Positions 35,409 to 45,994 of a stretch of DNA of 64,000 nucleotides are shown here, piece after piece; the stretch's first letter is position 1; each line of letters begins with the position of its first letter. The notes beneath the pieces are model-generated. The model was not told where the DNA came from. It made no database searches and saw nothing but the letters and a program-made list of their open reading frames with translations. This stretch comes from Tragulus kanchil (Eukaryota; Chordata; Mammalia; Artiodactyla; Tragulidae), in contig JAIOJX010000032.1 in assembly GCA_022376925.1 (NCBI GenBank), forward strand, positions 175,199,479 to 175,263,478, read 5' to 3'. Both the position numbers and the translations under genes were made by a program.

Positions 35409-36010
35409 CAGATATACACTATCGAACTTGCGGGTAGTGCTAGTGGTAAAGAACCCACCTGCCAATGCAGGAGACATAAAGAGACGTGGGTTTGACCCTT
35501 GGGTCAGGAAGATCCCCTGGAGGGGGGCGTGGCAACCCACTCCAGTATTCTTGCCTGGACAGAGGAGCATGGCAGACTACAGTCCATATGGTTGCAAAGA
35601 GTTGAATGTGACTGAAGCAACTTAGCATGCATATACACTACCATATGTAAAACAGATAGCTACCAGGAAGCTGCTGTATAGCACAGGCAGCTTAGCTCAT
35701 TGCTCTGTGATGACCTAAAGCAATGGAAAGGGGGGTGGGAGGGAAGTCCAAGATGGAAGGGACATATGTGTATTTAGAGCTGATGCACTTTGTTGTACAG
35801 TGGAAACTAACAACATTGTAAAGCAAGCATACTTCCATTAAAAATGGAATAAGATATATTGTATAGCACAGGAAATTACAGCCATTTTCTGGTAATAATT
35901 TTTAATGGGGTATAGTCTGGAAAAACACTGAATCATTGTGCTGTACCTCTCTAATATAACATTGTAAATCAACTACACTTCAATTAAAATTACAAATAAA
36001 AATAAAAATA
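35409..36010 (+). mobile_element. L1 3' ends, interrupted by a Bov-tA
   Basis: Old L1 3' UTR text appears before and after the SINE at 35422-35630 ('tatagcacaggcagc', 'gtacagtggaaactaacaac'). A second related tail follows from about 35855 ('attgtatagcacaggaaatt' to 'acattgtaaatcaactacac'). A- and AT-rich end. Confidence 0.8.
35422..35630 (+). mobile_element. Bov-tA type SINE with target-site duplication
   Basis: Head 'gctagtggtaaagaacccac', core 'caacccactccagtattctt', tail 'gttgcaaagagttgaatgtg'. The direct repeat 'atatacacta' at 35412-35421 and 35631-35640 is its target-site duplication, which shows it landed in the older L1 tail. Confidence 0.92.
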
Positions 36011-37359
36011 AAAGAGAAGGAAGTTAGAATATGAAGATAAAGCTGGAACATGAGACACTGGCTGCATTACTTTTCCTGAAGTAGTTCTTGTCTTCAGCGC
36101 CAAAGGTTTGGACCCATGTCTCCTTGGAATCTACCAGAATACCCAGCAACTTCTCTCTAAATGAAGGTATGCACTCTGCTCTCTTTTCTATAAGGAATTG
36201 GCTTCCGTTTTCAATTTCCTCAAGGGAAATAGGTACTTCTGTGAGTCGTTCCTCTCCACGAAACTAACAGGCCCAACTCAGTTTAGCAAGCTCTCTATCT
36301 TCAGTAGGCATGAAGGGATACGGGAGAGAATGGGGCACTGTTTGTACCTCTAAGAAACACACCAAACCATGGCTGTGATTGTTGCACAGGCCATCGATCT
36401 CACTGCACTGTGACAAACAAGAGGACAAAGGTGAGATGGAGTGCCGAGGGAGCACTCCAAATCTGTTCCCGCCAGGAGGACTCCTTCCGGAGAATCTGGG
36501 TAGGGAGGTTAGTAGTACCACCTGTTACAGAAAGACAGACTTGGAGGCGAGGACAAAGGCTTGAGGTTTTAGGTGGTTGCAGCTGAAGTGATAGACTCAG
36601 ATAGACCCCCTTACCAGCATGGTTTCTGGAAGAGATAACAGAGAAGTCAAGGGGGCATTCAAGGAGGAGCAGACATTGGACCACATACAGAAACATGTCA
36701 GTTTTTCAATTCTTCTATCTTGGTACCCTTAGGAGGTCTTGGCTTTGCAAAACAACATATTACCTCTGAATCTGAGCCTCTGAAATCCTGGCAGGGGGGC
36801 CAGCCCAGCTGGCACTGTTGCCATATGTGTTTAGAATCTCATGCACAATAATTAATTTCTATTCTGTAGAAATGAATAATTAATACAGCATCCCACGTCA
36901 ATTGATCCAAACAGAAGTTGACACATATTAAGAGGCACACACTGCTGATCAAACTTTTTAAATGGAGGCATTTTATTAACAAAGCAACTTTTAAAAAATA
37001 TCCTATCTTCTAGACAATGGGAATTGAACCTATTCCAACAAAGAGGGCAGGCCCAGCAGAGGGTGTTTAGTTGCAATTTGGAGAGAAGGAGGTAATGGAA
37101 AGATCTCACACGTTTGAAGTTGCTGGTAGGGGAGCTGGAAATGAAGAGGAAGGATGCTCCAGAGCTAGAGGGAGAAGCAAATAAAATGACAGCCTTAAAG
37201 GAGTTTAAGAGCCAAATACTTTACTTTGATTTTTAATTATGAAGCCGTGATGGAGAAATATGGGCATGGTGATGGTAACGTTAGAGATAAAAAAATGGTT
37301 TCACAACTGTCCCTGACAGATTCTGGTTAGTAGATGCAGTGGAGGCCCGACAGCTTCAT
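36011..37359. other. Unique block with an AT-rich imperfect hairpin
   Basis: No transposon recognised over most of the block. At about 36848-36886 two 'ataattaat'-type strings flank 'tctattctgtaga', giving an imperfect inverted repeat rich in homeodomain-like TAATTA cores. No coding frame with a domain. Confidence 0.4.
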
Positions 37360-37562
37360 CCTCCTCTCTGTCTGGTTCCAAGGCTCCCTTAGTAAGTCAG
37401 TTGAGAACAGCGACCATGTTACCCTGTTTGTGAAGGATGGGAAGCTGCGTTATTGATACACTGGCTGGGGTGATGAGCATCTAAGGGGTCATTCATCTGA
37501 ACTGTGAGACTATGAGATACACAGAGATGGAATTGGTATGGTTTTCATAACTGTTCTTACTG

Positions 37563-37720
37563 TTATTAATAATAACATCTTCAGTTTATTAAGAGCACTG
37601 TGGGTCAGACACTGTACAAGGCACTAAAAGGCTTCCCTGTACCTACTGAGATGAAAGTGGGCACTGTTGACCTTACTTACTAGATTATGCAATAGAGGCC
37701 CAGTGTGGATAAGAAGGTCC
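37563..37720 (-). mobile_element. MIR-like fragment (repeated at about 38651-38807)
   Basis: 'cagtttattaagagcactgt' then 'gtcagacactgtacaaggca' and 'gcaatagaggcccagtg' follow the antisense MIR order. The second copy is due to duplication 8. Confidence 0.55.
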
Positions 37721-38305
37721 TCTCCCGTCCCTCGCCACACATAGGGTGAGGAAGGTTGGAATCTGTGCTCATTCTGTAGAAAGGTACTATTTTTTTTTAA
37801 CAAGAGTGGAGGCAAGTTTCTGACACCAGGTCTAGGAAAAAAGGACTTCTGAGGGGAAAAGAAAAAAAGATAAGGAAGGGGGAAAATAGCAGAATCAGCC
37901 CTTTTCTTTGGATTCTGATATGTTGAATGTGGAATACTGTTGATTGGTATAGAGATCCAGAGGACAACGCACTCTCTGCAGTAGGCAGTTTTGTGGCATG
38001 AACAGAAGTGTGCTTCTTTGAATGAGGGAGCTGATGTGTTAAGTGATGAACAGAAATATGAGCCTTTTAATGAGAGAGATGATGAGTTAAGTCTGATGTC
38101 TCAGACTTTTCAAGGATGGTGGAAGGGCTGCCGTCCTTGTTCTAGGGGATAAGGTATGTTGTGAGGAATTCTAAGCCGCCCACATGGAGAAGGTGAAGAT
38201 GGACGGACCCAGAGGGAGAGGGAGAAGAAGAGAGAGATGTCCGGCCAGCACCCAGCTATTCAAGCCACCCTGGTGACCCCCCCAACACATACATCAAGAA
38301 GACTT

Positions 38306-38447
38306 AGTGGGGTCTTCCCTGGTGGCCCAGTGGTAAAGTCTGGTCCCTGACCTGGGAAGACCCCACATGCCGCATGTGGGACGGTGGCTCTTTCACTTCT
38401 GTCTGCCCCACCGACCCAGCTCGGGCCACAGGCTGCACAGCTCTCAG
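38306..38447 (+). mobile_element. CHR-type SINE head, cut by the duplication 8 join
   Basis: 'gtcttccctggtggcccagt' and 'tccctgacctgggaagaccc' are the CHR head; the sequence then jumps at 38447. The complete element is at 39394-39776. Confidence 0.85.
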
Positions 38448-39393
38448 CCTCCTCTCTGTCTGGTTCCAAGGCTCCCTTAGTAAGTCAGTTGAGAACAGCG
38501 ACCATGTTACCCTGTTTGTGAAGGATGGGAAGCTGCGTTATTGATACACTGGCTGGGGTGATGAGCATCTAAGGGGTCATTCATCTGAACTGTGAGACTA
38601 TGAGATACACAGAGATGGAATTGGTATGGTTTTCATAACTGTTCTTACTGTTATTAATAATAACATCTTCAGTTTATTAAGAGCACTGTGGGTCAGACAG
38701 AGTACAAGGCACTAAAGGCTTCCCTGTACCTACTGAGATGAAAGTGGGCACTGTTGACCTTACTTACTAGATTATGCAATAGAGGCCCAGTGTGGATAAG
38801 AAGGTCCTCTCCCGTCCCTCGCCACACATAGGGTGAGGAAGGTTGGAATCTGTGCTCATTCTGTAGAAAGGTACTATTTTTTTTAACAAGAGTGGAGGCA
38901 AGTTTCTGACACCAGGTCTAGGAAAAAAGGACTTCTGAGGGGAAAAGAAAAAAAGATAAGGAAGGGGGAAAATAGCAGAATCAGCCCTTTTCTTTGGATT
39001 CTGATATGTTGAATGTGGAATACTGTTGATTGGTATAGAGATCCAGAGGACAACGCACTCTCTGCAGTAGGCAGTTTTGTGGCATGAACAGAAGTGTGCT
39101 TCTTTGAATGAGGGAGCTGATGTGTTAAGTGATGAACAGAAATATGAGCCTTTTAATGAGAGAGATGATGAGTTAAGTCTGATGTCTCAGACTTTTCAAG
39201 GATGGTGGAAGGGCTGCCGTCCTTGTTCTAGGGGATAAGGTATGTTGTGAGGAATTCTAAGCCGCCCACATGGAGAAGGTGAAGATGGACGGACCCAGAG
39301 GGAGAGGGAGAAGAAGAGAGAGATGTCCGGCCAGCACCCAGCTATTCAAGCCACCCTGGTGACCCCCCCAACACATACATCAAGAAGACTTAG

Positions 39394-39776
39394 TGGGGTC
39401 TTCCCTGGTGGCCCAGTGGTAAAGTCTGGTCCCTGACCTGGGAAGACCCCACATGCCGCATGTGGGACGGTGGCTCTTTCACTTCTGTCTGCCCCACCGA
39501 ACCCAGCTCGGGCCACAGGCTGCACAGCTCTCAGCCCATCACGTGGCTCCGATCTTGGACTTTCCCACGTGCCACAGAGCAACTAAACCTGTGTGCCATA
39601 ACTGCCGAGCCTGTGCTCCAGAGCCCAGGAGCTGCAGCTACTGAAGCCCACACCTAGAGCCTATGTGTGCAGGCAGAGAAGCCACTGGAATGGGAAGCCT
39701 GCACATCACGCTTCGAGAGTAGCTCCCGCTGACTGCAGCAGGATAAAAACTTGTGCAGCAACAAAGACCCAGCACT
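39394..39776 (+). mobile_element. CHR-2 type SINE, complete but with internal insertion
   Basis: Head as at 38306, about 100 nt of extra sequence (39465-39565), then the CHR-2 body 'gagcaactaaacctgtgtgc', 'gctgcagctactgaagccca', 'gagaagccactggaatggga' and 'cagcaacaaagacccagca'. It spans the end of duplication 8. Confidence 0.8.
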
Positions 39777-39895
39777 TTGTTGCTGTTGTTCAGTTGCTCC
39801 GTCGTGTCCGACTCCTTGCGACCCCACAGACTGCAGCACGCCAGGCTTCCCTGTCCTTCACCATCTCCCGGAGTTTTTCAAACTCATGGCAGCCA
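39777..39895 (-). mobile_element. BovB LINE 3' tip, antisense
   Basis: 'ttgttgctgttgttcagttg', 'gtcgtgtccgactccttgcg' and 'ttcaccatctcccggagttt' are the inverted BovB end. It retains CpGs and is little diverged. Confidence 0.9.
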
Positions 39896-40340
39896 TGTCC
39901 CCTAGGTGAGCTTTCCTGTGCGGATGAACTCACCCTCAGCAACTCAAGGTCTGGCTTGGCGTTGAACTGCACACAGCCTCCTGCAGGTGCCAGGAACAGC
40001 TGCACAGCACTCTGGGTGTCTTCTCTCTGGAAATGTCAGTGTTAATTGGTGTGTGTGTGTACAGGAACATGTATGCCTGGAATAAAATCATTATCTTTTC
40101 CTAAAAATTCCCACATTGTCATATCTGACAGAATGGATTTACTGTTTTAGAAAAAATGTAGAATTTCTACACTGTAGGCATGTGGTCTTGATTAAAGGAA
40201 TCACAAACAATTTATTTTATTTATTTTTTTAAGAAAATAATGACGGGAGAACTTATACTGTGTTGATAGGCTGTGGAGGACTTGAAGCGGGACTCTAGTT
40301 GGAAATTTTGAAGGGAATATTATGATTTAAAAATTTTGTG
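39896..40340. other. Unique non-coding DNA
   Basis: AT-rich, with a short TG run near 40056. No repeat or gene recognised. Confidence 0.4.
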
Positions 40341-40435
40341 TGTATGCTCAGCTGTGTCCAGCTCTTGGTGGCCCGAGTCTCTTGCATCTCCTGCACTGGC
40401 GGGCAGGCTCTTGACCACTGATGCCACCTCCTCTG
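40341..40435 (-). mobile_element. Bov-tA fragment with internal deletion, antisense
   Basis: 'gtgtatgctcagctgtgtcc' (tail) runs straight into 'tcttgcatctcctgcactgg' and 'gctcttgaccactgatgcca' (inverted head); the central core is missing. Confidence 0.75.
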
Positions 40436-40887
40436 CCACTGTGTCATGGGGGAACCCTCATTTAAGGATGTTAATGAAACAATTACGAGGGGGATGTTGA
40501 GTGACAGCTCTTTGTAACAAATGCAATCTCAAGGAGACAGCTTATTCCTAGAAGTTTAAAGGGTACAATCACTGTTTCAAGTGTCTTAACTAAAATGATA
40601 TAACATTTGAGACAACTCTGAAAAAGCCAGTCTGGCTCCATGGGCAGGTCACTGAGCCTAAATCCCAGGTTCGAGTCACTCTGAGCAGAGGCTGCTGCAT
40701 GGGGCTGTGGTACAGGATGAGGGTCAGGAATGCTTCACCTTTGACTTTGGACAAGTTAATAAACTCTCAGGGCCTTGGTTTCCCTCTGTAAAATGTAAAC
40801 TGAACTAGAAAGCCCCACTTCTTTCCAACTGTAAGAAAGACCTGGACTTATGAGTGTGAAAACTCAGCTGGTGTGCGGCTGGGGTAG

Positions 40888-40890
<3 letters not shown>
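40436..40890 (+). other. Unique DNA with a MIR fragment
   Basis: About 40735-40840 reads as MIR: 'tttgactttggacaagttaa', 'cagggccttggtttccctct', 'gtaaaatgtaaactga'. The rest is unassigned. Confidence 0.5.

Positions 40891-40924
<34 letters not shown>
40891..40924. repeat. (CA)17 microsatellite
   Basis: An uninterrupted run of 17 CA units. Confidence 0.99.
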
Positions 40925-40927
<3 letters not shown>

Positions 40928-41031
40928 TAAACTGAATGGGAAAGGCTTACATTTTAGTAAGTGCATTTTATAGCAATTTGAAACTAAGGCAGGGTTCAAT
41001 GAACTAAAAAAATGACAAGTGCCCATGTACA

Positions 41032-41044
41032 TACACACACACAC

Positions 41045-41077
<33 letters not shown>
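41032..41077. repeat. (CA)n microsatellite, one interruption
   Basis: About 23 CA units with a single A-to-G change near 41049, only 107 bp from the previous CA array. Confidence 0.98.
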
Positions 41078-41146
41078 GGGTTTACACATGATCTTCTACA
41101 AGGAAGGTCAGGGAGCAGAGAGAGGTTCATGTCATATGTTTGTAAA

Positions 41147-42121
41147 TTCAGTTCAGTTGTTTAGTTGTGTTCGACTCTTTGCGACCCCATGGACCACAGC
41201 ATGCTGGGCTTCCCGGTCCTTCACTGTCTCCCAGAATTTGCTCAAACTCATGTGTGTTGAGTCAGGGATGCTATCCAACTTTCTCATCCTTTGCTGTCCC
41301 CTTCTCCTCCTGCCCTCAATCTTTCCCAGAATCAGGTTCTTTTCCAGTGAGTCAGCTCTTCATATCAGGTGGCCAAAGTTTTGGAGCTTCAGTTTCCATC
41401 CTTCTAATCAATATAAGAGCTGATTTCCTGAATTTCAGGATTGACTTGTTTGATCTCCTTACTATCTAAGAGACTCAAGAGTCTTCTCTAGCACAATTTT
41501 GAAAGCATCGATTCTTCAACTCTCACACCTCTACATGACTCCTGGAAAAACCAAAGCTTTGACCTTCGTTAGGAAAGTGATGTCTCTGATTTTTAATAGA
41601 CTGTCTAGGTTAATCATAGCCTTTCTTTCAGGGAGCAAGAGTCTTTTAATTTTGTGGCTGCAGTCACCATCCACAGTGATTTTGGAGTCCAAGAAAATAA
41701 AATCTGCCATATTTCCACTTTTTCCTCATCTATTTGTTGTGAAGTGATGGGACCGGATGCCACAATCTTAGTTCTTTGAATGTTGAGTCTTAAACCAAAA
41801 TTTTCACTTTCCTCTTCCCCTTTCATCAAAAGGCTCTTTAGTTTCTCTTCCCTTTCTGCCATAAAGGTGCTGTCATCTGTATACCTGAAATTATTGATAG
41901 TTCTCCCTACAATCTTGATTACAGCTTGTGCTTCATCCAAGCCAGCATTTTGCATGATGCATTCTGCGTATAAGTTAAATAAGCAGGGTGGCAATATACA
42001 GCCTTGACACATACTCCTTTCCCAATTTTGAACTAGTACAATTTTCCATGTCCAGTTCTAGCTATTGCTTATTGACCTGCATACAGGTTTCTCAGGAGGC
42101 AGGTAAGGTGGTCTGATATTC
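41147..42121 (-). mobile_element. BovB LINE, antisense, truncated
   Basis: The longest BovB in the window (about 975 bp). The plus strand starts at the inverted tail (gttcagttgtttagttgtgt) and runs back through the RT domain to 'aggtggtctgatattcc'. Endonuclease and N-terminal RT are missing. It disrupts nothing recognisable as a gene. Confidence 0.93.
41614..42012 (-). pseudogene. BovB reverse transcriptase fragment
   Basis: A 132-residue open frame with RT palm text: 'QGCILPPCLFNLYAE', then Y-T-D-D at about residues 44-47 where RTE-clade enzymes have Y-A-D-D, and 'LNIQRTKIVASGPIT'. Both catalytic aspartates are kept but the frame soon breaks, and the protein lacks most domains. Confidence 0.92.
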
Positions 42122-42284
42122 CTAGTTTTTAAAGAATTTTCCACAAAGTAGTAAACACAACTAAAAAGAAGCATATTCACTAGTACAGAGAATGAATTGG
42201 TGGCTACTGGTGGAGAGAAGAAGGAGGAGGGCTGATGCAGGAGTGGGCAATGGGAGACACAAATTAATGGGTACAAAATGGGTT
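42122..42284 (+). mobile_element. Probable old L1 3' UTR, left part
   Basis: 'attggtggctactggtggag' and 'gctgatgcaggagtgggcaa' resemble old L1 3' UTR. The element appears to resume after the BovB at about 42648-42770 (A-rich end), so BovB landed in it. Confidence 0.45.
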
Positions 42285-42647
42285 GTGATTGTTACTCAGT
42301 TACTAAGTCATATCTGATTTTTTGCAACCACATGGACTGTAGCATGCCAGGCTCCTCTGCCCTCCAAATCTCCCGGAGTTGGCTCAAACCCATGTCCATT
42401 GAATCACTGATGCTATCTAACCATCTCATCCTCTGTTGCTCCCTTCTCCTCCTGCCCTCAATCTTTCCCAGCATCAGGGTCTTTTCCAATGAGTCAGCTC
42501 TTTGTATCAGGTGGTCAAGTGTTGGAGCCTCAGCTTCAGTAGCAGTTCCTCTGATGAATATTCAAGGTTGATTTCCTTTAGGTTTGATCTCCTTACAGTT
42601 CAATAAACTCTCAAGAGATTTCTTCAGCACCACAGTTTTAAAGCATT
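42285..42647 (-). mobile_element. BovB LINE 3' end, antisense
   Basis: 'gttactcagttactaagtca', 'ctcccggagttggctcaaac', 'ctgccctcaatctttcccag' and 'agatttcttcagcaccacag' are inverted BovB. It is the second antisense BovB within 1.2 kb. Confidence 0.9.
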
Positions 42648-43019
42648 GAGATGGGCTACAAGAATGTATTCTACAGCATGGAAAATTTGCCTATATTCTC
42701 TAACAGCCATAAATGGAGTGTAATCCTTAATTGTATTAAAAATAAAATTTAAAAATAAGTTTTAAAAAAATGATTTGCACCCAGATCCCCATCAGAGTCA
42801 AGGGTGTGCAGTCCAGAGTAGAAGAGTGGAGGGCTCCTTATAAGATACTGCTACGAAAAGCTATATCTCTGCTCTAATATCTAGCCAGTGGAATCTTCAT
42901 CTAAACACTGGAACTGTCTGTTCATATGTGCGTCTGCCTGACTGGACCATGGGCTCCTTGAGAACACAATCACGGATCCTTCATCCCAGTCCGTCAAGTG
43001 CCTGTACACCCCATTTACA
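42648..43019. other. L1-like A-rich tail and unique DNA
   Basis: 42648-42770 looks like the end of the L1 interrupted at 42284. 42771-43019 is unassigned. Confidence 0.45.
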
Positions 43020-43519
43020 GTTAGAAAATATAGGCTATATTCCACATGCAACCGAAACATACAAGCAACTTAAATGTCTATCCACAGAATGGACAAGGAA
43101 GTTGTGGGACACATATGAAATGGAATACCACTCAGCTGTTAAAAAGTATGAAATAATGTCATTTGCAGCAATATGAATGGGCTTAGAGATGATCTTACTA
43201 AGTGAGGTAAGTCAGAAAAAGAGACAATATCATATGCTACCACATATATGTGGAATCTAAAAAATGATACAAATGAACTTGTTTACAAAACAGATACAGA
43301 CCCACAGACATAGAAAACAAATGTGTGGTTATGAAAACTGAAGGGTTGGATGGGGAGGGATAAATTAGGAATTTCAGGGCAACACACACACTACTATAAA
43401 ATAAGACAGACACCAACAAGGACTTGTACACTGTATAGCATAAGGAACTATACTCAATATTTTGTGATAGCCTATAATGGAAAAATTTTGAAATATATAT
43501 ATATATACATATACATATT
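43020..43519 (+). mobile_element. L1 ORF2 end and 3' UTR, older family
   Basis: 'ggaatacca' and 'aaataatgtcatttgcagca' (end of ORF2 region), 'tatatgtggaatctaaaaaa', 'atagaaaacaaatgtgtggt', 'ctcaatattttgtgatagcc', then AT-rich microsatellite. It resumes after the inserted SINE and hairpin at about 43801-43875. Confidence 0.85.
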
Positions 43520-43657
43520 TCAGATTTGGTGGTGCTAATGGTAAAGAATCCACTTGCCATGCAGGCAATGTAAGAGATGAGATTGGATTCCTGGGTTGGG
43601 AAGATCCAGTCCATGGGAATGCAAACAGTCAGACATGACTGAAGCAAATTAGCAAGC
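43520..43657 (+). mobile_element. Bov-tA SINE with internal deletion
   Basis: Head 'ctaatggtaaagaatccact' to 'gggttgggaagatc', then directly 'cagtccatgggaatgcaaac' and 'cagacatgactgaagcaaat'; the middle ~70 bp are lost. It is inserted in the AT-rich part of the L1. Confidence 0.85.
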
Positions 43658-43686
43658 ATATATATATATCAGATTCTTATTATATA

Positions 43687-43791
43687 CACATGTTATATAG
43701 ATACATACATATTTAAGAATCTGGTATACATATATATAGAAGAATATGATATATATGATTCTTAAATATGTATGTATCTATATAATATGTG
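43687..43791. repeat. Long AT-rich inverted repeat
   Basis: Arms 43687-43721 and 43757-43791 are 35 nt each with one mismatch, separated by a 35-nt spacer that is itself mostly AT alternation. The arms hold 'atagatacatacatattt' and its complement. This would form a stable hairpin or cruciform. Confidence 0.93.
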
Positions 43792-43800
43792 CATGTGTAT

Positions 43801-43880
43801 TACTTAATCACTTTCTGTTCACCTTAAATTCACACAACATTGCAAGTCAACTACACTTCAAATTAAAAAAGTAAATTGTA
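43801..43880 (+). mobile_element. L1 3' terminus
   Basis: 'acttaatcactttctgttca', 'cacacaacattgcaagtcaa' and 'ctacacttcaaattaaaa' are the terminus of the L1 that begins at 43020. It ends in the left target-site duplication of the following SINE. Confidence 0.75.
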
Positions 43881-44142
43881 GGCTTCCCTGGTGGTCCAGT
43901 GGGTAAGGACACCACCTTGCAGTGCAAGGGATGCTGGTTTGATCCCTGGCCTGGGAGGATCCCATGTTCTGCGGAGCGACTGGACCGATGTGTCCAACTA
44001 TTGAGCGGGAGCTCAGGAGCGCATGCGCCCAGAGCCAGCGCTCTGCCGCTAAAGAAGCTGCTGCGATGGGAAACCCACACAGGTCAAAGAACAAAGATAA
44101 ATAAATGAAAGATCAACAGAAGTGGCCAAAATAAATAAATAA
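43881..44142 (+). mobile_element. CHR-type tRNA SINE, short-tail form (copy e)
   Basis: 'ggcttccctggtggtccagt' to 'gatcaacagaagtggcc' plus (AAAT)n. The target-site duplication 'taaattgta' lies at 43872-43880 and about 44143-44151. The body retains CpGs (gcatgcgcccagagccagcg). Confidence 0.92.
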
Positions 44143-44190
44143 ATAAATTGTATATATGTATTTTTTAATCTCTGCTAAAAAAGATCAAAA

Positions 44191-44381
44191 GTGTTATTTG
44201 CTCAGTCATGTCTGACTCCTTGTGACCCCTTGGACTACAGCTCACCAGGCTCCTCTATCCACGGGATTCTCCAGGCAGGAATACCGGAGTGCTCTGCCAT
44301 GTATCTTCCAGACCCAGGGATCGAACCTGGGTCTCCAGCATGGGAGGCAGATTCTTTACCATCTGAGCCACCAGGGAAGCC
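44191..44381 (-). mobile_element. Bov-tA type SINE, antisense
   Basis: 'tgctcagtcatgtctgactc' tail, 'cacgggattctccaggcagg' core, 'ccatctgagccaccagggaa' inverted head. It retains 'ggatcgaacctggg'. Confidence 0.93.
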
Positions 44382-45739
44382 ACTAAAAGAGATGGAGATG
44401 CTTTCCACAGCATACTCCAGAGAAAAGGAGAGAGTGCATTTGACCTTATGGAACCCCTACCACGTCCTGGATACTGTCCTCCCTACTGATCATCATATCC
44501 ACGTGCACACACAGATGCTGTGCAAAAACGTGAGGATGGGGCTGTGTGTGTGCAAAACTGAGATTGGGGGGCCGGGGGACAAGCCGGCTTGTCCCAGACA
44601 CAGCTGGCGAATGTCTGCATTGCAGCCGAGCTCCAGTTGGATGGCAAAGCCCCTGGTACATCTCACTGTATCTTCAAAATCAGAAAAGTACTGCCTGCTT
44701 TGCTGTTTTTACTGAGAACCAGCTGGGAGTCCCTCTCTTCTTGACTTCCTGCCACCCTGGGGTGAAGGACGCACTTTGAGAGCCAGGAAGGCTGAACAGT
44801 GAACTCTTCTGGTTCCAAGTGGAAGAGAAGGGCTGGGCATTCTGGCCAACACACCTCTCACACCCAAGGACCTTCTGCACAAGCCTGGGACCCTCGGTCA
44901 TGGTCAGGGAGGGGTGTAGGAAGAGGAGAGATCCTGCCCCTGAGCTCTGGAGGGGACTGATCAGTACACCAGGGTGTGCTGAGCCTCAGACCCTGTCTTT
45001 GCAGCCAGTCACCACAAACCAGAGATGGAATGCCACTCCTGGTGGTCACAGCTTCCTTGGGCATGTGGGCAGCCACTTCACAGCATGATACTCAGCCTCT
45101 GTCTGCCCTTGCCCACTGATGAGCCCCAGGGCAAAAACAAGGAGGCCTGTTGTACAGGAATTTCAGGGATTCATGAAGAGAATCTGAATCCCGGAGGCTT
45201 CGGGCTAGACACTGGCCGCTAATCCAAGGACAGCTTGTTTCCATAGCTGTCATCTCTTTCAGGTGAGCTTGTGGGAAAAAGCTGGACAAAACCATACAGT
45301 GAGAACTAGTGTACCAGGACTTTCTTGTGGTCTCTGAATGGACAACTTATTTAGAAAGCAAGAGGACCAGCAGCAGGAGAATTGAGGGCATGCTGAACTC
45401 TTACTCTCATGATCCCTCTCCATCCTCAAGACAATGCCCTGATGCCTATTTTGCAGATAAGAAAACTAAGGCTTTTCAGGCATGTAGAAAAGAGACAGTG
45501 ATGGAGCAAAGTGCTTCTACTCCAGACTCAGTATGAACTCTAGAAGCAAGAGCTGAAATTAGAATCTGAAGGTTTCAGATCAAGAATACTCTAAGTCCCA
45601 ACATGACTATGCGTTCTTTTATAAGATACCTCTTGGACTTCTTTGAGTTCCCTTCTTTGTCCACTCTGAAGGGAACTAGCACACTTCATCTTATGCTCTG
45701 ATGTGTTCCTTTTGGGGCTAAATACATCATGTACCTATG
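44382..45739. other. 1.36 kb unassigned DNA with a MIR fragment
   Basis: About 45400-45480 is MIR-like antisense text (ttttgcagataagaaaacta). Overlapping short frames at 44.2-45.3 kb appear on both strands without domains. No splice-bounded exon is convincing. Confidence 0.45.
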
Positions 45740-45994
45740 TGAGGACTGGACCATGAAGAAGGTTGGGCTCTGAAGAACTGAGGCTTTCGAATTATGGTGT
45801 TGGAGAAGACTTGAGAGTCCCTTGGACTGCAAGGAGATCAAGCCCATCAATCCTAAAGGAAATCAACCCTGAATATTCATTGGAAGGACTGATGCTGTAG
45901 CTCCAATAGTCTGGCCACCTGATGTGAAGAACTGACTCATTGGAAAAGACCCTGAGCTGGGAAAGATGGACACGACTTAGCGACTGACAACAAA
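45740..45994 (+). mobile_element. BovB LINE 3' region with internal deletion, sense
   Basis: 'aggactggaccatgaagaag', 'ggactgcaaggagatcaagc', 'aaatcaaccctgaatattca', 'actgactcattggaaaagac', then a jump to 'gatggacacgacttagcgac' and 'tgacaacaaaac'; about 130 nt before the end are missing. Confidence 0.9.

Larger units (their letters stand above)
37360..39536. repeat. Direct tandem duplication 8 (copies 37360-38447 and 38448-39536)
   Basis: The unit from 'cctcctctctgtctggttcc' to 'gcacagctctcagcc' is repeated at an offset of 1088. Differences are tiny: 'cacactgtac' versus 'cagagtacaa', a G in 'actaaaaggc', a T-run length, and one A near 39500. The join lies inside a CHR-type SINE that is complete only in copy 2. 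Confidence 0.95.

Noticed and set aside
40805..41423. Frames rich in Cys-Val or Thr-His around the CA arrays
   Set aside because: They are simple translations of the CA/TG microsatellites joined to BovB antisense sequence.
44191..44715. 174-codon frame spanning a Bov-tA and following DNA
   Set aside because: Its first third is the translated antisense SINE, a very common artefact in ruminant ORF scans; the remainder has no domain.
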